Assembly: GCA_041664345.1 (NCBI GenBank)
Contig: JBAYKX010000020.1
Location: 17,768-81,767 of the forward strand
DNA: 64,000 bases
Origin: GWE2-40-63 sp041664345
Lineage (GTDB): Bacteria > Bacteroidota > Bacteroidia > Bacteroidales > SZUA-534
Direction: 5' to 3'
The notes under the pieces: model-generated
The model's input: the letters and a program-made list of their open reading frames with translations, nothing else
What the model was told of the DNA's origin: nothing
The model's database searches: none
Position numbers and translations under genes: made by a program
In this document: positions 17,035-24,259 of the stretch, piece by piece
Position numbering within the stretch: position 1 is the first letter of the stretch
Layout: each line of letters begins with the position of its first letter

Positions 17035-17745
17035 TTACTGAAAATAGGTAACTGTGCCGGTTTCCAATAAGTATTTGGCCCCTATTACTTTTATTTTGCC
17101 TGATTCAATAAGGTGCTCCAGGAGTGGGTCTTTTTCAAGTATTTCAACGGCGGCCTCCACATTTGCATCGGTAACCCGGTCGGCAAGGTTATCTTCATTA
17201 TCCGAAACCGATTTTGCTTTTAGCACGCTGGGTAAAATGCGACAACTGATAGATGGAATGCTACCCGGTATTTCGCCGCCGGCAATGGTGGCTTTTACCG
17301 CCCCGCAGTTTTCGTGGCCCAAAACCACCACCAAAGGCGATTCAAGGTGCTCCACGGCATATTGTATGCTGCCCATCTCAATGGAGTCAATAACATTTCC
17401 TGCTACACGTATCACAAAAAGGTCGCCCAGCCCCTGATCGAATATTAGCTCTGGCGGAACTCTTGAATCGGAGCAGGTAACAATAACAGCAAAGGGTTTT
17501 TGGCCTTTGTCTTTTAAGTCCTTTTTCTTGTTTGTGCTAATGTCGTCGGGCAAAGGTTGGTCAATAACAAACCGTTTATTGCCTTCTTTAAGCAGTTGTA
17601 AAGCTTCATCGGCCGATTCTACGTTATTGTCTCTGGCATATACTTTGGACACTTTGTCCTCGTTTTGTGATTCTTTTTTGGGCTGGTTGCACGAAATGGC
17701 GAAAATTGTTACGCTAACGGTAAGGAATACTATTGTTTTTTTCAT
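17035..17745 (-). CDS. Beta-class carbonic anhydrase with lipoprotein signal peptide
   Basis: The 236-residue product starts with a lipoprotein signal peptide (MKKTIVFLTVSVTIFAISC, lipidated Cys19), so it is exported and membrane anchored. The body is a beta-carbonic anhydrase. It has CSDSRVPPE (zinc Cys and the Asp-Arg dyad), VIRVAGNV and GHENCGAV (zinc His and Cys). It interconverts CO2 and bicarbonate in the periplasm or at the outer membrane. It lies 38 bp downstream of cheW and upstream of the receptor, inside chemosensory module A, and copy B lacks it. It may shape the signal the receptor sees or may simply have been inserted there; the position is seen, the link is inference. Confidence 0.94.
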   Translation of the reverse strand: MKKTIVFLTVSVTIFAISCNQPKKESQNEDKVSKVYARDNNVESADEALQLLKEGNKRFVIDQPLPDDISTNKKKDLKDKGQKPFAVIVTCSDSRVPPELIFDQGLGDLFVIRVAGNVIDSIEMGSIQYAVEHLESPLVVVLGHENCGAVKATIAGGEIPGSIPSISCRILPSVLKAKSVSDNEDNLADRVTDANVEAAVEILEKDPLLEHLIESGKIKVIGAKYLLETGTVTYFQ

Positions 17746-17783
17746 GAGTACAAAATATTTAGTTATGAATCGGACAGTTATTA

Positions 17784-18284
17784 TTAGGTAGTAAGGTTTT
17801 CGGAATGGAAATGCTCAACCTCCAGTATTTCATCAGCCGAGAACACCTTGTCCATGTTCAGGATCATAATAAAACCTTGATCCTTTTTGGCCATGCCCTC
17901 AATGAATTCCGATTTATATTTTGTGCCTATCGAAGGGGGTTCCTGTATATCGGCTTCGCCCAATTCAATAACTTCGTCAACCGAATCGACAATGGCACCC
18001 AATTTAGCAGCCACTCCGTTAACATGTATGTCCAAAACCAGAATACCGGTGCTTGGGCTCATCTCGGTTGGGGTCATCCCAAATTTTATGCGGGTATCAA
18101 TTACCGGCAATACCAAGCCACGCAGGTTTATTACCCCTTTCATGTAATCAGGCGCTTTTGGTATGTGGGTAATAGGCAACATCTCCAATATATTCAATAC
18201 TTTGCTCACGTTCGATGCAAAATATTCTTTACCTAACCTGAAAGTAAGATAAGTGTTTGTGATGGTGTGTGTTTCGTTGCTCAT
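17784..18284 (-). CDS. cheW: CheW coupling protein of module A
   Basis: This 166-residue CheW has the usual two-barrel features: TYLTFRLGKEYFASNVSKVL, IPKAPDYMKGVINLRGLVLP, LGAIVDSVDEVIELGEADI and KKDQGFIMILNMDKVFSADE. It is closely related to the interrupted copy at 26029-26535 and to the fragment at 21661-21811. The start is set by a strong ribosome-binding site, AGGAGGAACTACC directly before the ATG, which is unusual for Bacteroidota. It should couple the module's receptors to a CheA encoded elsewhere, the nearest being 3852-6149. Confidence 0.95.
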   Translation of the reverse strand: MSNETHTITNTYLTFRLGKEYFASNVSKVLNILEMLPITHIPKAPDYMKGVINLRGLVLPVIDTRIKFGMTPTEMSPSTGILVLDIHVNGVAAKLGAIVDSVDEVIELGEADIQEPPSIGTKYKSEFIEGMAKKDQGFIMILNMDKVFSADEILEVEHFHSENLTT

Positions 18285-18381
18285 GGTAGTTCCTCCTAAT
18301 TTGTTATTTTGTTATAATTGTTACTTTCTATTTCAGAAGTTGAGTGATTTGCTTTTACAAATCGCTCAACTTGGGTGTTTA

Positions 18382-18654
18382 TTAGGATACCCAATAGTCG
18401 GAACCTTGAGGAGTATTTTTAGGGTCAAGTACTCTCATCCCATTGTCAACCTCGGTTTCCATTTTTTTTATTTTACCATTGATAATGCTATCGTGCACCG
18501 TAACGGCTTTGTTAAGGATTATTTCCCATTCGGTAATTCCAAATTCTTCGTGTTTGTCAGTTACTTGAAGCTTTGGTTCTTTTTTGTTCGCCGTTTCAAA
18601 CCCTAACTTTAGGGTAAAATGAGGGCTTTCTGTTGTGTGTGTGTTGTGTCTCAT
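18382..18654 (-). CDS. Unrecognised 90-aa protein conserved in duplicated chemosensory modules (copy A)
   Basis: I place the start at the ATG at 18652-18654, preceded by AAAGGAACTACC; an upstream in-frame ATG would overlap the regulator gene. The 90-residue product has no membrane segment. It shares with the equally long protein at 26593-26865 the pattern SPxF, G-x-E, K(E)xKLQ, GITxWEIxLNK in the middle, KKxET, and SDYW at the very C-terminus. Both copies lie between the single-domain regulator and cheW. I recognise no family. The WEI/LNK core looks like two beta-strands, and the constant C-terminal SDYW could be a docking tail. A role as an adaptor between regulator and CheW/receptor is a guess from position. 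Confidence 0.78.
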   Translation of the reverse strand: MRHNTHTTESPHFTLKLGFETANKKEPKLQVTDKHEEFGITEWEIILNKAVTVHDSIINGKIKKMETEVDNGMRVLDPKNTPQGSDYWVS

Positions 18655-18701
18655 GGTAGTTCCTTTTATATTGTTAGTGATAGTTTGTTTCTTTACAAAC
18701 A

Positions 18702-19094
18702 TTACATAACCAAACATTTAGGGAAGTATAAATGGCCTTGGTGTACCTCTTTAATGGCTTGTTCAATGCAATCAAATACATCCGATTTGTACACGCATCC
18801 TTTAAACCCAACCCTGATAAGTTCTGCGTGAAAAACTTGCTCAACATACATGGTAATGGCAATTACTTTTAAATTCGGAAATTGCTGCAAAATCCTTTTT
18901 GTGGTTTCAATACCATTCATTTTTTTCAATACAATATCCATTAATATTATATCGGCACTATGAATTGTATTTAACGCTAAAAATTCCTCACCACTCGATG
19001 CTTCATCAATTACTTCCATTTTAAGTTGTTCTTCCACGAAATACTTTAAATCGTTTCTGAATTGGTAGTTATCGTCGATTAAAATTAGTTTCAT
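18702..19094 (-). CDS. Single-domain response regulator of module A (NarL-type receiver, no output domain)
   Basis: This 130-residue protein is a receiver domain only: D7/D8, phospho-acceptor D53 in LMDIVLKK, T81 in AITMY and K in CVYKSD. The sequence style (GIETTKRILQQFPNLKVIAIT) is that of NarL/FixJ receivers rather than CheY, yet no HTH follows. It is about 70% identical by eye to the regulator at 26904-27296. It starts module A, and a 32-nt dyad lies 100 nt upstream. It probably receives phosphate from a CheA or a PAS kinase and acts by protein contact. Confidence 0.93.
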   Translation of the reverse strand: MKLILIDDNYQFRNDLKYFVEEQLKMEVIDEASSGEEFLALNTIHSADIILMDIVLKKMNGIETTKRILQQFPNLKVIAITMYVEQVFHAELIRVGFKGCVYKSDVFDCIEQAIKEVHQGHLYFPKCLVM

Positions 19095-19226
19095 TTTTTT
19101 AAGATATTTTTCTTAGTTAAAATTACACCTAGTAAAGGTCTTTTAATAGGGGGTATTATCTTATTTTGATCAGGTTATGTCCTAAATTTAAATAGGATTT
19201 ACCCTTATTCGCAAGTGAGAAAATCC
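19095..19226 (-). promoter_or_regulatory. Module A leader with TCCTA-N8-TAGGA motif and 32-nt dyad
   Basis: The 32-nt dyad (19195-19226; outer arms GGATTT and AAATCC) and the adjoining TCCTAAATTTAAATAGGA (19180-19197) recur with the same geometry at 21877-21923 and 27377-27423, and as a relaxed version at 37144-37188. The dyad ends 100 nt before the regulator ATG. On the minus strand GACCTTTA (19133-19140) is a weak match to the TAnnTTTG minus-7 box. The distance fits an activator site upstream of the promoter. Confidence 0.65.
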
Positions 19227-19539
19227 TTGTTTTGAGGTTTTTGGAAAAGGGAAGAGTGGAAAGGTAATGTTGTCATTAGTAACGAAGTGAGGAATCTCTA
19301 TTAATCAACGAGAACAGTACATATTAGTATTAGCTTCTAGAGGAACTAAGCAAAGCTAACGGAAGTTAATCCCTTACCTTAGCAAGACCTGTTATTCGAA
19401 GTCATATTCTTTCAGTATTCCAATTGCTTTTTAGTCAAAAATAGAACACTAAAACTTACCTTTAGAATTCGATAAAGAAACCTTTTATAATTCACTCTCC
19501 TAAATCAACATAGAGCTATATTTTTTAGTGTGGGTTATT
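19227..19539. other. Intergenic region without a recognised gene
   Basis: The first 50 bases match 21924-21972, extending the duplication of the module leader. The rest has no convincing ORF, motif or hairpin on either strand. Confidence 0.5.
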
Positions 19540-19600
19540 GCCGGTTACCCCTTAGTCGGGGCGCGACTTAAAGTCGCACTCCGACTTTTGGTTAACCGGC
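19540..19600. other. Nested three-stem palindrome
   Basis: Three stems are nested in 61 nt: GCCGGTTA with TAACCGGC (19540-19547/19593-19600), AGTCGG with CCGACT (19554-19559/19581-19586), and GCGACTT-A-AAGTCGC (19563-19577). The element is GC-rich in an AT-rich spacer. It has no T tract directly after it and could be a REP-like repeat or a structured RNA 3' end of module C. Confidence 0.6.
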
Positions 19601-19643
19601 GAAGCTCCATCGGAACTCAAATATCGTAAAAAAAAATAATAAT

Positions 19644-19702
19644 AACTTACACTTCTTCCGGGCAATTGTTTTCATTGCTGTGGAGATTGTTTTACTAAGT
19701 TT
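19644..19702. repeat. 59-bp duplicated segment, copy 1 (just after an mcp stop codon)
   Basis: Matches 22368-22426 at 53 of 59 positions without gaps. This copy begins four bases beyond the stop of the 19706-21649 receptor gene. It shows that receptor genes here were copied with their 3' flank. Confidence 0.8.
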
Positions 19703-19705
19703 TAG

Positions 19706-21649
19706 TTACATTTTTTCGAACCCGCTATCCTCCGTTTTATCGTGAAACATATTCAGTTTGGCACCTTTATGCTGAACGGTTTCTTTTGCCATTTCATTGG
19801 GCTTCTGCATGTGTGCCACTTTAGCGGGTTGTTCAACATACTGTATGGTTTTTTTTGTTTGTATTTTGCTTTTCTGTTGGTTTGTGTCTGCAATCCTGAA
19901 AAAAGCTACAATTTCCTTTAATTGGTCGGCTTGACCGGCCAATTCTTCGGCCCCTGAAGCTAATTCTTCCGATGCGGCAGCGTTTTGCTGGGTAACAGTG
20001 TTTAATTGCTGTATGGCGCTGTTGATCTGTTCAGCCCCATTGTTTTGCTCTTGCGATGCCGCTGCAATTTCTTGTACAAGTTTAGCTGTTTTTTGAATTT
20101 CGGGTATCAGGTCGGTCATCAATTTGCCGGCGCCTTCGGTAACCTCCACGCTGGTTTTTGAAAGTATCCCAATTTCATCGGCAGCTATCTTGCTGCGTTC
20201 GGCCAGTTTGCGCACCTCGGCTGCTACTACGGCAAACCCACGACCTTGTTCACCTGCCCGTGCGGCCTCAACTGCGGCATTAAGTGCCAAAATATTTGTT
20301 TGGAAAGCAATATCGTTGATAATGGTAATTTTTTGTGCAATTCCTTTAATGGATATCAAGCTCTCCTTCGAAGCTACACCTACTTTGTTCACGCCATCGA
20401 GGGCAATGGTCGATATTTTGTCGGTTTGCATGGCATTGTCGGTATTTTGGAGTATGTTGCTGGTCATTTCCTCCATCGACGAGCTTACCTCTTCGGTTGA
20501 CGAGGCTTGTTCCGATGCCCCTTGCGACATTTGTTGTGCAGTGGAGCTCATTTGCATACTGGCATCGGCTATGCTGTCGGCAGCATGTTGTACATTTTCA
20601 ACCACTCCAGCTATTGAGTTTACCATAACCTGCAGCGATTTTATTAATTCGTCTTTATCGGAACGCATCTCAAGCACAATAGTTAAATCACCATCTGCCA
20701 CCATTTTTGCTTTTTCGGTTATATTGTTAATCGCACCAATCATTTTATTTAAGTTATTCTTAATGGCATTGAAGTCGCCATTATAGTTATCGGTTATTAT
20801 GGTTGGCATATCACCTTTCGAAATGCGTTCCACATAATTGGCTGCCATATTCAATGGCTCAATTACTGCATCAAGTGTATGGTTAATACCTTCAGGGATA
20901 GCGCGAAATTCAAAATTCGTTTCTTCCGGATTCGCCCTTGTATTAAGTTTTCCTGCAAGGGCTGAATCTACAAGTTTCTTTGTTTCATTAAGCAACGACT
21001 TAATAACATTACTAATACCCATAATAATATAAAAACCTATTATTAAAGATAAAATTACTGCTATTATGAAAAGAATATAGGTAGCTTTTTGAGTATTAGC
21101 ATTAATTTGAATGCCCTCAGTATCTAACTGATTCGATATTTGTAATTGCAGGTCGATTATTTCGCTTAATTTGGCAGTAAGCGGATCAATTGATTGATAT
21201 AATTTATCTTTGACAAACACATCGAGGGCTTTACGGTCTTCTTTATTTATGATTTGTTCCAGTTCATTAACAACCAGATTAACAGGTTTCATTAAATCCT
21301 TTGTTTCGTTGACTAATTCTAATTCCTTTCCTTCAATTTTTGTCAGTAAATATTCATTCCATTTCTCATTTACCATTTTTATCGCCTGATCAACGGAATT
21401 TTTAGTCTCTAACCATGTAAAATTCCCATTTCTAACTTTATGGGTTGCATCTACAATAAAAACGGCATAAGCATCTGAAACTGCTTTTAATTGCTCCAAT
21501 GGTTTTACCCTATCAACATACATTGAATGCATATTGTTATTAACCTTATTAAGGCTACTAATACTGAAATAACCTATTATGGCTAAGAAAACTAGCATGA
21601 TACTAATCAATGCTATTAGTTTTGTCCTGATTTTCATCTTATTAAACAT
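19706..21649 (-). CDS. Methyl-accepting chemotaxis protein of the degraded module C
   Basis: The 647-residue receptor has TM1 (about 8-30), a helical sensor (31-185), TM2 (about 188-212) and an extended HAMP-plus-linker region (213-350) that appears to hold a second HAMP-like unit (GDMPTIITDNYNGDF, then MVADGDLTIVLEMRSDKDEL). The signalling domain (about 365-590) is almost the same as in the neighbouring receptors, with the canonical tip NAAVEAARAGEQGRG. The C-terminal tail is LNMFHDKTEDSGFEKM. Eleven bases upstream lies the tail end of a broken cheW, so this receptor once belonged to a full module. Confidence 0.95.
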   Translation of the reverse strand: MFNKMKIRTKLIALISIMLVFLAIIGYFSISSLNKVNNNMHSMYVDRVKPLEQLKAVSDAYAVFIVDATHKVRNGNFTWLETKNSVDQAIKMVNEKWNEYLLTKIEGKELELVNETKDLMKPVNLVVNELEQIINKEDRKALDVFVKDKLYQSIDPLTAKLSEIIDLQLQISNQLDTEGIQINANTQKATYILFIIAVILSLIIGFYIIMGISNVIKSLLNETKKLVDSALAGKLNTRANPEETNFEFRAIPEGINHTLDAVIEPLNMAANYVERISKGDMPTIITDNYNGDFNAIKNNLNKMIGAINNITEKAKMVADGDLTIVLEMRSDKDELIKSLQVMVNSIAGVVENVQHAADSIADASMQMSSTAQQMSQGASEQASSTEEVSSSMEEMTSNILQNTDNAMQTDKISTIALDGVNKVGVASKESLISIKGIAQKITIINDIAFQTNILALNAAVEAARAGEQGRGFAVVAAEVRKLAERSKIAADEIGILSKTSVEVTEGAGKLMTDLIPEIQKTAKLVQEIAAASQEQNNGAEQINSAIQQLNTVTQQNAAASEELASGAEELAGQADQLKEIVAFFRIADTNQQKSKIQTKKTIQYVEQPAKVAHMQKPNEMAKETVQHKGAKLNMFHDKTEDSGFEKM

Positions 21650-21660
21650 AGTCTTAGGTT

Positions 21661-21811
21661 TTAATTAGTATTATTGTTAATCAATTGTTTTTCTCTCTTA
21701 TCCGTATTCCGAATCTCTATGAGTTCCTCATCTGTAAACACTTTATCCATTTTAAAGTTCATAATACAACCCTCATCCTTTTTGGCCATCCCCTCAATAA
21801 AATCCAATTCT
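21661..21811 (-). pseudogene. 3' remnant of a third cheW
   Basis: An open frame of about 50 codons reads LELDFIEGMAKKDEGCIMNF, then KMDKVFTDEELIEI, and ends with TAA at 21661-21663. It aligns with the last third of the module A CheW (SEFIEGMAKKDQGFIMILNM, then DKVFSADEILEV). Directly upstream comes sequence that matches the regulator leader (see 21892-21923). One deletion therefore removed the regulator, the 90-residue gene and most of cheW. No start codon precedes the fragment in frame. Confidence 0.85.
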
Positions 21812-21876
21812 AATTAAAATTAGGCATAGCAATTGGGGTTTAAAAGAGGGTTATATCTTATATTGTGTAAGTATAA

Positions 21877-21923
21877 TCCTAAAAATAAATAGGATTTACC
21901 CTTATTCGCACGTGAGAAAATCC
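21877..21923 (-). promoter_or_regulatory. Leader motif and 32-nt dyad of module C
   Basis: TCCTAAAAATAAATAGGA (21877-21894) overlaps the 32-nt dyad at 21892-21923 (arms GGATTT and AAATCC). The dyad differs from module A's copy by one base, and homology continues to about 21970. Its gene has been deleted, so it may now drive the cheW fragment and the receptor at 19706-21649. Confidence 0.65.
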
Positions 21924-21974
21924 TTATTCTGAGGTTATTGGAATAGTGAAAAATGGAAAGGTAATGCTGAAAAG

Positions 21975-22367
21975 CATATAAATAGAGCATAAAGGGGTTT
22001 GTCATTTATTTATTGACGTATGCAATGTTTTAATTGTTAGCACATTGATGTGTAATAGGGTAACAAGGTAGCAAGGTAACAGGGTATCAAGGTGAAAAAA
22101 TGGGAAGGAGAGGGAATGGGGAGTTTGAAAGATGGAAAAATGGATAATTGGAAGGATTAAAACATAATCAGGAAATTAATTCCCATTTTTCTTCCGTCAT
22201 TCCAATTTTCCACAATTCCTAATGGTTTTAAAAAGGATTTATCCATATCTATAAGCGACGAATATGTTAAGTTGAACCCATGTTAATAAATACATATTGC
22301 TCTATTACTACTAATTAGCTTGTGAAATGCCAGTGGATTTCAATATTATTCTAAACAGATCAACAAG
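21975..22367. other. Intergenic region with AGGTAACAAGG-type short repeats
   Basis: No gene is visible. Around 22059-22095 there are tandem, drifting 10- to 12-bp units of the form GGTAACAAGGTAGCAAGGT on the plus strand, related in style to the repeats at 33325-33362. Confidence 0.55.
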
Positions 22368-22426
22368 AACTTACACTTCATCAGGGAAGTTGTTTTCAGT
22401 GCTGTGGAGATTGTTTTGCTAAGTTT
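22368..22426. repeat. 59-bp duplicated segment, copy 2
   Basis: Matches 19644-19702 at 53 of 59 positions. No receptor gene abuts this copy, which suggests that an additional receptor 3' end once lay here or that the flank was moved by recombination. Confidence 0.8.
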
Positions 22427-22458
22427 GTAGCAAATTTATCGCTATAAATCCTCAGGCA

Positions 22459-22525
22459 CAAAAAAAACACAACCCCAAAGTGGGATGAACAGTAAGCAAA
22501 ATTGTTCATGCCGTTTGGGGTTGTT
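22459..22525 (-). terminator. Terminator after the interrupted chemoreceptor gene
   Basis: On the minus strand a long imperfect stem (CAACCCCAAA with TTTGGGGTTG, then ATGAAC with GTTCAT around an AT-rich loop) is followed by a run of T residues near 22460-22467. It closes the transcript of module B. Confidence 0.85.
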
Positions 22526-22597
22526 ACTGTTTTAACTCCATTTTTTCGAACGCACTATCTTGTGTTTTATCGTATAAAATATTTAGTTTAGTGCTTT

Positions 22598-24232
22598 TTA
22601 CGAAAATGTTGATGCCATTGCTTTAGCTTGGCTATGTGCCACTTTAGCGGGTTGCTCTACATGCTGAATGGGTTTTTTAATTGGTGTTTTGCTTTTCAAT
22701 TGATTTGAGTCTGCAATCCTGAAAAACGATACAAATTCCTTGAGTTGTTTTGCCTGGCCTGACAATTCTTCAGCACCAGCGGCCAATTCTTCTGAAGCTG
22801 TTGCGTTTTGTTGAGTTACCAAGTTTAATTGCTGAATGGCACTGTTAATTTGATCTGCTCCATTATTTTGCTCCTGCGAACCTGCGGCAATTTCCTGAAC
22901 CAGCTTGGCTGTTTTTTGTATTTCAGGGGTCAAATCGGCCATTAATTTACCAGCTCCTTCAGTCACTTCCACGCTGCTTTTCGACAAAATCCCAATTTCA
23001 TCGGCTGCAATTTTACTGCGTTCAGCCAACTTGCGCACTTCGGCAGCTACCACGGCAAATCCGCGGCCTTGCTCACCAGTACGGGCAGCTTCAACAGCGG
23101 CATTCAATGCTAAAATGTTGGTTTGAAAAGCTATGTCGTTAATAATGGTAATCTTCTGAGCAATTTCCTTAATTGAAACTAGGCTCTCATTGGCGGCTAT
23201 TCCTACTTTATTCACCCCATCGAGCGCTATGGTCGAAATTTTGTCGGTATGCATGGCATTGTCGGTATTCTGCGAAATATTGGTGGTCATTTCTTCCATC
23301 GATGAGCCTACTTCTTCGGTTGACGAGGCTTGTTCCGATGCCCCTTGTGACATTTGTTGTGCGGTGATGCTCATTTGTTTCCCAGCGGAAGCAATATTGT
23401 CTGCGGCCTGAACAACCGAAGATACTACATTTTTTAACGTTTCGGTCATATCCTGCATAGTACCATATATTCCTGTTTTTTTTCTGTTTGTATCAAACCT
23501 AATAGCAAGGTTCCCGTTAGCAATTGCCTGGGTAATGGTAAATACTTCGGCAGGTTCACCTCCAATTTGGGCAATAAGCTGGCGGATTATTAAAAAGCAA
23601 AGAACACAGGTAAGAATAACAATGACAATACCTGTAAGAATGAGCATTAGAAAGCGGTTGCCAATAACTTTTGACACATTTTTTTCATACGCATAATTTT
23701 TTTCAATGGCTATTTTTACCAATTTGTCGATAACAGCCCGATGTTCTTCATAAATTACTTTTAAATGTGTGTTCGCAATCTCTTGTGCTTTTGCTCTGTT
23801 CCCATCAAGTAGGGCAGGGAAATACAAATTTTCGGCGGTTTCGTAAAATAATTTTGCCGGGTGGTAGGACTCCGTTACTAACAATTCTTTCATTTGCCCA
23901 TCCTTCAATCCATTGACCCAGAATTCATGGCGGGTATAATATTCGTCTTTCAATGTTTTGAAATGGGCAGTTATCTCTTCTATTTATGCATTGTTCGTTT
24001 CCTCTAACGATTGAAAAACTAGCAGATACGACTCAATGATATATTCAGGAGGAGGCAGTATGTCAGCAATTATATCTTTGCTCTGGATGATATTGCTATA
24101 TATCGATCCATTAATTCCGATAGTTTTTATTGCATTTGTGAACATAATTCCAAACACTATTAAACCAATAATAAAACAAAATGTTAGAAAGTACAACTTT
24201 ACTGACAATTTTAGATTTACAAAATGTTTCAT
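22598..24232 (-). pseudogene. Second chemoreceptor of module B, interrupted by an in-frame TAA
   Basis: The frame from 24232 encodes TM1 (about 13-33) and a sensor start with ADILPPPEYIIESYLL. It meets TAA at 23984-23986 and continues in the same frame (IEEITAHFKTLKDEYYTRHE) through TM2, HAMP and a full signalling domain to 22598, so one codon change separates it from an intact gene of about 544 codons. A second lesion truncates the C-terminus: the frame ends in MASTFS. In another frame at about 22550-22600 the paralogues' tail is still legible (STKLNILYDKTQDSAFEKM). Two independent defects favour real decay. It follows the receptor at 24260-25981 by 27 bp. Confidence 0.88.
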
Positions 24233-24259
24233 ACCCTCACTTGTTAAATTAATACTTAT

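Noticed and set aside
18655..18717. Longer start of the module A 90-aa protein
   Set aside because: It would overlap the regulator gene and lose the length match with copy B; the internal ATG has the AAAGGAACTACC ribosome-binding site.
22059..22095. Short tandem repeats that might be a CRISPR array
   Set aside because: Units are only 10-12 bp, drift, have no spacers of constant length and no cas genes nearby.
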